NCBI RefSeq assembly: GCF_902167145.1
Contig: NC_050104.1
Coordinates: forward strand, 13,910,001-13,974,000
Direction of reading: 5' to 3'
Length of the DNA: 64,000 nucleotides
Origin: Zea mays
Taxonomy: Eukaryota; Streptophyta; Magnoliopsida; Poales; Poaceae
The notes beneath the pieces were generated by a model. The model saw nothing but the letters and a program-made list of their open reading frames with translations, had not been told where the DNA came from and did no database searches. Each line of letters opens with the position of its first letter. The stretch's first letter is position 1. Below, piece by piece: positions 51,863 to 61,440 of this stretch. A program made the position numbers and the translations under genes.

Positions 51863-54235
51863 ATGGATCCTAAGGGGAAGGGAATCGTGATCAACGATAA
51901 GGAGAAGGAGTCCTTCGTCAACGAGCCCAAAGATGACAAGCCTAACGACTCTGGCTCGGGTCATAGACGGAAGGAAGGAAAGAAGAAGAAAACAAGGCGC
52001 ATCAAGGAGATCGTCTACTACGACGACAGTGATGAGTCTACTTCTTCCCAAAAGGACGACGACCACAACGACTACGAGCAAAGGAAACCGGTCAATTCTA
52101 ACTTTTCCTTTGACTACTCTCGCATTCCGCAAAGTTCAAATTCACATTTGCTTTCCATTCCACTCGGCAAGCCCCCACACTTTGATGGGGAGGACTACGG
52201 ATTTTGGAGCCACAAAATGCGTAGTCACCTATTCTCTCTCCATCCTAGTATATGGGAGATTGTAGATAGTGGAATGCACTTTAATAGTTCGGATAGTCCT
52301 ATATTCATTAATGAGCAAATCCATAAGAATGCCCAAGCTACTACTGTTCTTCTAGCTTCATTGTGCAGGGATGAATATAACAAGGTGAGTGGCTTGGATA
52401 ACGCCAAGCAAATCTGGGATACCCTCAAGATCTCTCATGAGGGAAATGACGCTACCTTGCTCACCAAAATGGAGTTGGTGGAGGGCGAGCTTGGACGATT
52501 CGCGATGATAAGGGACGAGGAGCCAACTCAAACATACAACCGGCTCAAGACCCTTATCAACAAAATAAGGAGCTACGGAAGCACGCGTTGGACGGATCAC
52601 GACGTCGTCCGCCTACTGCTCAGGTCATTTACCGTTCTTGATCCTCATCTCGTGAACAATATTCGTGAGAATCCCAGGTACACGAAGATGACGCCCGAAG
52701 AGGTACTTGGAAAATTCGTGAGCGGGCGGATGATGATCAAGGAGGCAAGATACGTCGACGACGCGTTGAACGGTCCACTCCACGAGCCTCAACCCATTGC
52801 TCTAAAGGCAACAAGGAGTAAGGAGTCGCTACCCAGCAAGGTGGCACAAATTGAGGCTGCCGGTCTTAACGATGAAGAGATGGCCCTCATCATTAAAAGA
52901 TTCAAGACGACGCTAAAAAGTCGAAAGGGACAGCCAAGCAAGGCCAAGACCAAGGGAAAGAGATCATGCTTCAAATGCGGTAAGCTTGGTCATTTTATTG
53001 CTAACTGTCCCGATAATGATAGTGACCAGGAAAAGGGAAACAAGAGGGAAAAGAAGAAGCATTACAAGAAGGCAAAGGGCGAGGCGCATCTAGGCAAGGA
53101 GTGGGACTCGGATTGCTCCTCTTCCGACTCCGACAATGAAGGACTCGCCGCCACCGCCTTCAACAAATCAACCCTCTTCCCCAACGAGCATCACACTTGC
53201 CTCATGGCAAGGGAAAAGAAGGTAATCACTCGTAATGCTAATACTTATGATTCTTCTAGTGATGATGAATCTAGTGAGGATGAAATTGATTACTCTAGTT
53301 TATTCAAGGGATTGGATAGAACTAAGATAGCTAAGATTAATGAGTTGATTGATGCCTTAAATGAAAAGGATAGAATCTTAGAGAAACAAGAAGACCTTTT
53401 ATATGAAGAACATGATAAATTTGTTAGTGCACAAAATTCACTTGCTCTAGAAGTTAAAAGAAATGAAATACTTTCTTGTGAACTTTCTACTTGTAATGAA
53501 ACCATTTCTTCTTTAAAAGGTGAAATTAATGTTCTAAATGCTAAACTAGAAGTAGCAAGTAACTCTTGTGTTGAAAATATTGCAATTTGCACTAGGTGTA
53601 AGGATTTTGATGTTAATGCTTGTAGTGAACACTTAGTTTCAATTTCAAAACTAAATGATGAAGTGGCTAGTCTTAATGCTCAACTTAAGACTAGCAAGAG
53701 TGAAGTTGATAAAATAAAATTTGCTAGGGATGCCTACACGGTTGGTAGACACCCCTCAATTAAGGATGGACTTGGCTTCAAGAGGGAAGTCAAGAACTTA
53801 ACAAGCCATAAGGCTCCCATTCCCACTAAGGAGAAAGGGAAGGCTCCTATGGCTACTAGTGCTAAAAGGAACCATGCCTTTTTATATAATGATAGGAGAT
53901 ATTCTAGAAATGCTTTTAGAGGTCATGATGTTTTTGGTTCACATGCTTATGACTCTTATGCTATGACTGCTTCTAGTTCTCATGTTATGCCTGGTAGAAA
54001 TATGCTTAGGAGAAATGTTGTTCATAATGCTCCTAGGAATGTAGTGAATGAACCTTCTACAATTTACTGTGCTTTAAATGCTTCCTTTGCTATTTGTAGA
54101 AAGGATAAGAAAATTGTTGCTAGGAAGTTAGGGGCAAAATGCAAGGGAGACAAAACTTGCATTTGGGTCCCTAAGAATATTTGTGCTAACCTTGTAGGAC
54201 CCAACATGAGTTGGGTACCTAAGTCCCAAGCCTAA
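51863..54235 (+). CDS. Sirevirus 3 Gag
   Basis: An intact 790-aa Gag beginning [13 protein letters not shown]. The copia Gag core ([13 protein letters not shown]), the CCHC knuckle ([14 protein letters not shown]) and the coiled-coil-like C-terminal half are all present, with small indels relative to Sirevirus 2. It ends MSWVPKSQA; the pol frame follows at 54243 in +1. Confidence 0.95.
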   Translation: MDPKGKGIVINDKEKESFVNEPKDDKPNDSGSGHRRKEGKKKKTRRIKEIVYYDDSDESTSSQKDDDHNDYEQRKPVNSNFSFDYSRIPQSSNSHLLSIPLGKPPHFDGEDYGFWSHKMRSHLFSLHPSIWEIVDSGMHFNSSDSPIFINEQIHKNAQATTVLLASLCRDEYNKVSGLDNAKQIWDTLKISHEGNDATLLTKMELVEGELGRFAMIRDEEPTQTYNRLKTLINKIRSYGSTRWTDHDVVRLLLRSFTVLDPHLVNNIRENPRYTKMTPEEVLGKFVSGRMMIKEARYVDDALNGPLHEPQPIALKATRSKESLPSKVAQIEAAGLNDEEMALIIKRFKTTLKSRKGQPSKAKTKGKRSCFKCGKLGHFIANCPDNDSDQEKGNKREKKKHYKKAKGEAHLGKEWDSDCSSSDSDNEGLAATAFNKSTLFPNEHHTCLMAREKKVITRNANTYDSSSDDESSEDEIDYSSLFKGLDRTKIAKINELIDALNEKDRILEKQEDLLYEEHDKFVSAQNSLALEVKRNEILSCELSTCNETISSLKGEINVLNAKLEVASNSCVENIAICTRCKDFDVNACSEHLVSISKLNDEVASLNAQLKTSKSEVDKIKFARDAYTVGRHPSIKDGLGFKREVKNLTSHKAPIPTKEKGKAPMATSAKRNHAFLYNDRRYSRNAFRGHDVFGSHAYDSYAMTASSSHVMPGRNMLRRNVVHNAPRNVVNEPSTIYCALNASFAICRKDKKIVARKLGAKCKGDKTCIWVPKNICANLVGPNMSWVPKSQA

Positions 54236-54242
54236 ATTTGCC

Positions 54243-57200
54243 TTGCAGGTTTATGCATCCGGGGGTTCAAGCTGGATTATTGACAGCGGATGCACAAACC
54301 ATATGACGGGGGAGAAGAAGATGTTCACCTCCTACGTCAAGAATAAGGATTCCCAAGATTCAATCATATTCGGTGATGGGAATCAAGGCAAGGTAAAAGG
54401 GTTAGGTAAAATTGCAATTTCTAATGAGCACTCTATCTCTAATGTGTTTTTAGTAGAGTCTCTTGGTTATAATTTGCTATCTGTTAGTCAATTATGCAAC
54501 ATGGGGTATAACTGTCTATTTACGAATGTAGATGTGTCTGTCTTTAGAAGAAGTGATGGTTCACTAGCTTTTAAGGGTGTATTAGACGACAAACTTTATT
54601 TAGTTGATTTTGCAAAAGAAGAGGCCGGTCTAGATGCATGCTTAATAGCTAAGACTAGCATGGGCTGGCTGTGGCATCGCCGCTTAGCACATGTGGGGAT
54701 GAAGAACCTTCACAAGCTTCTAAAGGGAGAACACGTGATAGGTCTAACTAATGTGCAATTCGAAAAAGATAGACCTTGTGCAGCTTGTCAAGCAGGTAAA
54801 CAGGTGGGAGGAGCGCATCACAGCAAGAATGTGATGACCACTTCAAGACCTCTGGAGCTGTTGCATATGGATCTCTTCGGACCCGTCGCCTATCTAAGCA
54901 TAGGAGGAAGTAAGTATGGTCTGGTTATTGTTGATGACTTTTCCCGCTTCACTTGGGTGTTCTTTTTGCAGGATAAGTCTGAAACCCAAGGGACCCTCAA
55001 GCGCTTCCTTAGGAGAGCTCAAAATGAGTTTGAGCTCAAAGTGAAGAAGATAAGGAGCGACAACGGGTCCGAGTTCAAGAATCTTCAAGTGGAGGAATTC
55101 CTTGAAGAAGAAGGGATCAAGCATGAGTTCTCCGCTCCCTACACACCACAGCAAAATGGTGTGGTAGAGAGGAAGAACAGGACGCTCATCGACATGGCGA
55201 GGACGATGCTAGGAGAATTCAAGACCCCCGAGTACTTTTGGACGGAAGCCGTAAACACGGCTTGCCACGCCATCAACAGGGTCTACCTTCATCGCCTCCT
55301 CAAGAAGACGTCGTATGAGCTACTAACCGGTAACAAACCCAATGTATCCTACTTTCGTGTTTTTGGGAGCAAGTGCTACATTCTAGTGAAGAAGGGTAGA
55401 AATTCTAAATTTGCTCCCAAAGCTGTAGAAGGGTTTTTGTTAGGTTATGACTCAAATACAAAGGCGTATAGAGTCTTCAACAAATCATCGGGTTTGGTTG
55501 AAGTCTCTAGCGACGTTGTATTTGATGAGACTAATGGCTCTCCAAGAGAGCAAGTTGTTGATTGTGATGATGTAGATGAAGAAGATGTTCCGACGGCCGC
55601 TATACGAACCATGGCGATTGGAGAAGTGCGGCCACAGGAACAAGATGAACGTGATCAACCTTCTTCCTCAACCATGGTGAATCCCCCAACCAAAGGTGAT
55701 GAACAGGTACCTCAAGTGGAGGCGTGTGATCAAGGGGGAGCACAAGATAATCATGTGATGGAGGAAGAAGCGCAACCGGCACCTCCAACCCAAGTTCGAG
55801 CGATGATTCAAAGGGATCATCCCGTCGACCAAATTCTGGGTGATATTAGCAAGGGAGTAACTACTCGATCTCGATTAGTTAATTTTTGTGAGCATTACTC
55901 CTTTGTCTCTTCTATTGAGCCTTTCAGGGTAGAAGAGGCCTTGCTAGATCCGGACTGGGTGTTGGCCATGCAAGAGGAGCTCAACAACTTCAAGAGAAAT
56001 GAAGTTTGGACGCTGGTACCTCGTCCGAAGCAAAATGTTGTGGGAACCAAGTGGGTATTCCGCAACAAACAGGACAAGCACGGGGTGGTGACGAGAAACA
56101 AGGCTCGACTTGTGGCAAAAGGTTATGCCCAAGTCGCAGGTCTGGATTTCGAGGAGACTTTTGCTCCTGTGGCTAGGCTAGAGTCCATTCGTATCTTGCT
56201 AGCATATGCCGCTCACCATTCTTTCAGGTTGTACCAAATGGATGTGAAGAGCGCCTTCCTCAACGGGCCAATCAAGGAGGAGGTGTACGTGGAGCAACCC
56301 CCTGGCTTCGAGGATGAACGGCACCCCGACCACGTGTGTAAGCTCTCTAAGGCGCTCTATGGACTTAAGCAAGCCCCAAGAGCATGGTATGAATGCCTTA
56401 GAGACTTTTTAATTGCTAATGCTTTCAAGGTTGGGAAAGCCGATCCAACTCTTTTTACAAAGACATGTGATGGTGATTTGTTTGTGTGCCAAATTTATGT
56501 CGATGACATAATATTTGGTTCTACTAATCAAAAGTCTTGTGAAGAGTTTAGCAGGGTGATGACGCAGAAATTCGAGATGTCGATGATGGGCGAGTTGAAC
56601 TACTTCCTTGGGTTCCAAGTGAAGCAACTCAAGGACGGCACCTTCATCTCCCAAACGAAGTACACGCAAGATCTGCTAAAGCGGTTTGGGATGAAGGACG
56701 CCAAGCCCGCCAAGACTCCGATGGGGACCGACGGACACACCGACCTCAACAAAGGAGGTAAGTCCGTTGATCAAAAAGCATACCGATCAATGATAGGTTC
56801 TTTGCTTTACTTATGTGCTAGTAGACCGGACATTATGCTTAGCGTATGCATGTGTGCTAGATTTCAATCCGATCCTAAGGAGTGTCACTTAGTGGCGGTG
56901 AAGCGAATTCTTAGATATTTGGTTGCTACGCCTTGCTTCGGGCTCTGGTATCCAAAGGGGTCTACCTTTGACTTGGTTGGATACTCAGACTCCGACTATG
57001 CTGGATGTAAGGTCGATAGGAAGAGTACATCAGGGACGTGCCAATTCTTAGGAAGGTCCCTGGTGTCATGGAACTCTAAGAAACAAACCTCCGTTGCCCT
57101 ATCCACCGCTGAGGCCGAGTACGTTGCCGCAGGTCAGTGTTGCGCGCAACTACTTTGGATGAGGCAAACCCTCCGGGACTTTGGCTACAATCTGAGCAAA

Positions 57201-57449
57201 GTCCCACTCCTATGTGACAATGAGAGTGCTATCCGCATGGCGGAAAATCCTGTTGAACACAGCCGCACAAAGCACATAGACATCCGGCATCACTTTTTGA
57301 GAGACCACCAGCAAAAGGGAGATATCGAAGTGTTTCATGTTAGCACCGAGAACCAGCTAGCCGATATCTTCACTAAGCCTCTAGATGAGAAGACCTTTTG
57401 CAGGTTGCGTAGTGAGCTAAATGTCTTAGATTCGCGGAACTTGGATTGA
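54243..57449 (+). CDS. Sirevirus 3 Pol
   Basis: Intact 1068-codon frame with protease [12 protein letters not shown], complete integrase D,D35E, RT YVDD, and RNase [16 protein letters not shown]. As in the other copies the first listed codon is TTG. An in-frame TGA at 54207-54209 limits the overlap with gag to 23 nt, so Pol has no ATG of its own. It is very close to the Sirevirus 2 Pol, differing mainly in the acidic linker between integrase and RT. Confidence 0.95.
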   Translation: MQVYASGGSSWIIDSGCTNHMTGEKKMFTSYVKNKDSQDSIIFGDGNQGKVKGLGKIAISNEHSISNVFLVESLGYNLLSVSQLCNMGYNCLFTNVDVSVFRRSDGSLAFKGVLDDKLYLVDFAKEEAGLDACLIAKTSMGWLWHRRLAHVGMKNLHKLLKGEHVIGLTNVQFEKDRPCAACQAGKQVGGAHHSKNVMTTSRPLELLHMDLFGPVAYLSIGGSKYGLVIVDDFSRFTWVFFLQDKSETQGTLKRFLRRAQNEFELKVKKIRSDNGSEFKNLQVEEFLEEEGIKHEFSAPYTPQQNGVVERKNRTLIDMARTMLGEFKTPEYFWTEAVNTACHAINRVYLHRLLKKTSYELLTGNKPNVSYFRVFGSKCYILVKKGRNSKFAPKAVEGFLLGYDSNTKAYRVFNKSSGLVEVSSDVVFDETNGSPREQVVDCDDVDEEDVPTAAIRTMAIGEVRPQEQDERDQPSSSTMVNPPTKGDEQVPQVEACDQGGAQDNHVMEEEAQPAPPTQVRAMIQRDHPVDQILGDISKGVTTRSRLVNFCEHYSFVSSIEPFRVEEALLDPDWVLAMQEELNNFKRNEVWTLVPRPKQNVVGTKWVFRNKQDKHGVVTRNKARLVAKGYAQVAGLDFEETFAPVARLESIRILLAYAAHHSFRLYQMDVKSAFLNGPIKEEVYVEQPPGFEDERHPDHVCKLSKALYGLKQAPRAWYECLRDFLIANAFKVGKADPTLFTKTCDGDLFVCQIYVDDIIFGSTNQKSCEEFSRVMTQKFEMSMMGELNYFLGFQVKQLKDGTFISQTKYTQDLLKRFGMKDAKPAKTPMGTDGHTDLNKGGKSVDQKAYRSMIGSLLYLCASRPDIMLSVCMCARFQSDPKECHLVAVKRILRYLVATPCFGLWYPKGSTFDLVGYSDSDYAGCKVDRKSTSGTCQFLGRSLVSWNSKKQTSVALSTAEAEYVAAGQCCAQLLWMRQTLRDFGYNLSKVPLLCDNESAIRMAENPVEHSRTKHIDIRHHFLRDHQQKGDIEVFHVSTENQLADIFTKPLDEKTFCRLRSELNVLDSRNLD

Positions 57450-58235
57450 ATTGTAGCATACATGTGTTTATGCATTTGATCAGGTTCATTCTGCATTTTG
57501 TTGCTTATTGTGGTGCTCAAGTTGTACAAACACTCCCCGGACCTCACAAGTCCGTTGCAAAGTGATGCACATGTTGAGGGGGAGATGTGTTACAACTTGA
57601 CCCTTTGAGACTAACCATTTGCTTGAGTTTGATTGATTTAGTCTCGAAGGTGGATTGAAAGGGGAAAGGTGAACTTGGTCCATGCAAGACTTCCACTGCA
57701 CTCCGATGAGAGGGTAACTTATTCCAAGTTCATCTCCATGATCTTATTGCCTTTGTACTCTTAATTGAAGATTTTGGTGAGGCAATGGGGTTAAAGGGCC
57801 ACAATTGATCCCGTTTTGGTGCTTGATGCCAAAGGGGGAGAAAATAAAGGCCAAAGTGATAAATGGATCAGCTACCACTTGAGAGATTTTGAAAATAGTA
57901 GAATAGAGTTTTTGTTGTGTCAAACGCTTTTTTTGTCTCTCTGTCAAAAATTGGCTACTTGTGGGGAGAAATGTTGATTATGGGAAAAAGGGGGAGTTTT
58001 TGAAATTCGTGGTCAAATTTCTTTGGAATGACTCTCTTTATGCTTCAACATGTGTGTTTGACTTAGAGATAGAGATTTGAGTTTGATTTGCAAAAACAAA
58101 CCAAGTGGTGGCAAAGGATGATCCATATATGCCAAAATTGAATCAAAACCAATTTGAGTTTTCATTTGAAGTGATTTTGCACTTGTTCTAGTTGCTTTAT
58201 GTTGTGTTGGCATAAATCACCAAAAAGGGGGAGAT
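57450..58235 (+). other. Sirevirus 3 3' noncoding region with repeated polypurine tracts
   Basis: AGGGGGAG-type tracts near 57578-57590, 57829-57842, 57985-57998 and 58221-58235 (the last abuts the LTR). No envelope-like ORF. Confidence 0.85.
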
Positions 58236-59474
58236 TGAAAGGGAAATGTGCCCTTGGGCCATTTCTAAGTATTTTGGTGATTGAGTGCCAACTCAAGTGC
58301 TTAAATGTGGATTTATGCAATGGATGAACAAAGTGCAAATCTAGAGCAAAGGTATGTTTCTAAGTCTTAGTACATTGGTTTTGTGTACTAATATATTTGT
58401 CTAAGTGTTAGAAACAGAAAGAAGAAGAGAAGAGAAGACTTGGCTGTGTGCAGCCAAGGGGCTGCTTCGATCTGGGGCACCGGACTGTCCGGTGGTGCAC
58501 CGGACAGTGTCCGGTGCGCCTGGCCGCCTCGGCCGAAGAGGCCGCTCTCGGGTTTTTCTCCGGCGACTTCGGCTAAAATTCATCGGACTGTCCGGTGTGC
58601 ACCGGACTGTCCGGTGAGCCAACGGTCGGCCGCGCGATCGGCGCGCGACACGTGGCCGAGCCAACGGTCGGAAAGGTACACCGGACTGTCCGGTGTGCAC
58701 CGGACATGTCCGGTGCGCCAACTGTGCGCAGATCTGCATCAGAAAGCAACGGTCGGATGAGCTTTGTATGGAATCAAATCGGGCACCGGACAGTGTCCGG
58801 TGTGCACCGGACTGTCCGGTGCGCCCGACGACAGAAGGCAAAGATAGCCTTCCAGATGTGTTCTCAACGGCTCCTAGCTACCTTGGGGCTATAAAAGGGA
58901 CCCCTAGGCGCATGGAGGAGTACACCAAGCATTCCTTGAGCACTCTTGATCACTCACACATCAATCTTGCGCACTTGTTCGACATTCTAGTGATTTGAGC
59001 TCCGTTCTAGTGTGCTAGTCTTCTGAGCTCAAGTCTGGGTCTTGTGTGTGCGTATTCGCTGTGATTTTTGTGTTGTGTGTGAGTTGCTAATCCCTCCCTT
59101 GCTCCGTGATTCTCTGTGAACATCTTTTGTAAGGGCGAGAGGCTCCAAGTTGTGGAGATTCCTCGCAAACGGGATTGAGAAAAGAAAAGCAAGAACACCG
59201 TGGTATTCAAGTTGATCATTGGATCACTTGAGAGGAGTTGAGTGCAACTCTCGTCCGTTGGGACGCCACAACGTGGAGTAGGCAAGTTTTGTACTTGGCC
59301 GAACCACGGGATAACCACCGTGTCATCTCTGTGATTGATTTCTTGTGGTTATTGTGTTTTGACTCCTCTCTAGCCACTTGGCCATAATTGTGCTAACACT
59401 TAACAAAGTTTTTTGTGGCTTAAGTTTTGAAGTTTTACAGGATCACCTATTCACCCCCCCTCTAGGTGCTCTCA
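58236..59474 (+). repeat. 3' LTR of Sirevirus 3
   Basis: 1239 bp, three visible differences from the 5' LTR. Eight palindromes at 58478-58821, one with a C-to-T change (CATCGGACTGTCCGGTG). Confidence 0.95.
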
Positions 59475-59479
59475 GACAG

Positions 59480-60005
59480 TCTGGGTTTTAGTGTGTTGTT
59501 AATTTTCAGCATTGATATTATTTGTGCCTAGTCATCTTTTACTATTGTGCAGGCTGATTATTTAAGTTCACTATTATTCCTTAATTTTTGTGCACACTGT
59601 TTTGATCTTGATATTCATGCTTGATTTCTAGGCTCATAATATTTGATCTAAAACCCTGATTTGGTAAGATAGGACTGTCACGTTAGTCGAGGATCTTTGA
59701 TCACCCTTTAGCGTTGGAGGGCTGTTTATTGCAGCAACCCGCTATTTTGAGAGCAATATTTTAATTTAAACAATCATGTTTATTTGTTTGATCTGCCTTC
59801 TTCATCTACTAGCCATGTTTAATTTGCAAATGGATTTGAGTAGCTATATTACATGTTTTCATGTTCTAGAATTGCTACTGTTCATTGCTGTTATAATTAC
59901 ATATGGCATTTATCTAAGTGATATGCTTGTTTTATTCGGAATTAGTATATTTAATATATTTAAATATGAAGGAAACATGTCACTTATTTCTCTAATATTA
60001 CAACA
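59480..60005 (+). repeat. 3' LTR of the Tork-like element, second part
   Basis: 526 bp equal to 44669-45194 except about two bases. It includes the same hydrophobic reading frame, here running into flanking DNA. Ends TTACAACA before ATATA. Confidence 0.95.
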
Positions 60006-61440
60006 ATATATACTACGCATCTATCCATGTGAGCTGCCAGCTGGCCTTTCTTTATATTTTGGCTTCTTAATTAATGAGATGGCATACGTAATTGAGGCGG
60101 GAAAAAGGACTTGGATCGGTCTCCACGTATCCATGACAGTTTTTCACCTTCCACTCAGGTAATTTCTCATCGGTCGTTTTCTGGCCTATCGTTCAGGCTC
60201 TCGATCGACGACTCATCACCACTCCCTCCGATGACATTATTAGCCGTCGAACGCGGCACTGTGGGGACACCTAGCTACTCTAAGAACTAGCATAGTGTAT
60301 GTGTTGACTTGCAAATTATATTGTGTTACCATGTTGCATCTGTGTACTCTAGCTAAACCTGCAGTACGTTGTTATTATCACGTACTGTGTGACTGTTCTT
60401 CTTTGACGATCTGTGTACTGTTGGCGTGTGTGTGTTGTTGGCCATTTCCTGGACGACGACGACAGAACGTATACACGTAAATACGTACAGGGTGGAGCTT
60501 GGTTGCATGCCCCGGCCCGTCCGGGTCACCCATCGGCCATCGTCATCGGAGGCCTCTCCCCAACCGCACCGACCGACCGGCGGCGGTCCCCGGCCGGCCG
60601 GCCGACCACCAATTAATCATCCGTGGGCGGCTGCTCTTTGATGGTAGGTGCAGTGTCAACGGGTCGCCGCGTCACACGGCAAAGCTTTTACACACACATA
60701 CACGACACGACAACACGACACGCACCAACGTAACTCGCCCACATGACGTAGCAAAGCACGATAACAGGAGATGATGGAAACGTACCGCATGCTGGTACCC
60801 GGCCGACTTTGTTTCGTGGACGCAGCTACCATGCAAATGAATCATAGTTTAATTAATCTAACCAGTGCTTCTAATGGCACGCGCGTGCGTGTTAGGGCTT
60901 GATCCCACCCAAATCCGACTCGATCGTCACCCAAATAATGGCACGCGCACACTAGCTAGCTAGCTTTATTAACACTAGTGCAACTTCTAGTTTATGTATG
61001 ATTGCGTGTGTACGCTTGAACGCCTTCATGGTAAGAAAAGGACACTGACGCCGACTTGATTAGGGTGGTTTTATTCATACCCAAAAAAAAAAACTATGGT
61101 AGGACGACTGTGAAATCTCCAGGTGATCGAGCTACCTCAGATGAGATGGTGAATCACCGAAACCCAAGTCAACCATTTGGCGCCAAAGCCGCCAAGGGCT
61201 AGCTAATAATCCGCTGCCTTCCAAGTTTCAACTACTGCAGTTAGGCAGCCACCTTCTTCCCGCCTTTCTTTCCCTTCCTCGTATCTTCTCCAGGCTCCAG
61301 CTACGTACGTACGTACTACACCTGATCGGCCCCTGTTCACCATAAAACCCACGGCATTGTAGCAGACGTTGCTATCAATATGGTCACCACCACCACACCC
61401 GCCCCGTCGCCACCACTGCGCTTTCGGCCGCCACGCCACC
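60006..61440. other. Intergenic region and promoter side of the receptor kinase gene
   Basis: Low-copy-looking sequence with a GC-rich stretch (60500-60620) and no supported ORF. A TATA-like CATAAAACC lies near 61340, about 95 bp before the ATG. A W-box-type word (AGTCAACC on plus, GGTTGACT on minus) is near 61166. Both are weak evidence. Confidence 0.4.

Larger units (their letters stand above)
50574..59474 (+). mobile_element. Sirevirus 3: Opie/Ji-type copia retrotransposon, intact and young
   Basis: Element of 8901 bp with LTRs of equal length (1239 bp) at 50574-51812 and 58236-59474. Target duplication GACAG (50569-50573 and 59475-59479). By eye the LTRs differ at only three positions, the fewest of the LTR pairs here. 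Both gag and pol are open and RT has YVDD. The primer site carries one base change relative to the other two. Confidence 0.96.
43739..60005 (+). mobile_element. Tork-like Ty1/copia retrotransposon, 3' LTR split by Sirevirus 3
   Basis: Left LTR 43739-45194, gag-pol 45217-49095, right LTR 49641-50573 joined to 59480-60005. Target duplication ATATA (43734-43738 and 60006-60010). Without Sirevirus 3 and its duplication the element is about 7.4 kb. The LTRs differ by about five substitutions plus an A-run by eye, so it is young. One nonsense codon interrupts pol. Lineage assignment (Tork-like) is inferred from the single-frame Gag-Pol and RT box YVDDILIFG. Confidence 0.92.

Noticed and set aside
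59776..60162. 128-codon hydrophobic ORF as an independent gene
   Set aside because: It begins inside the 3' LTR of the Tork-like element and runs into flanking DNA; it is the LTR leader frame already seen at 44965.
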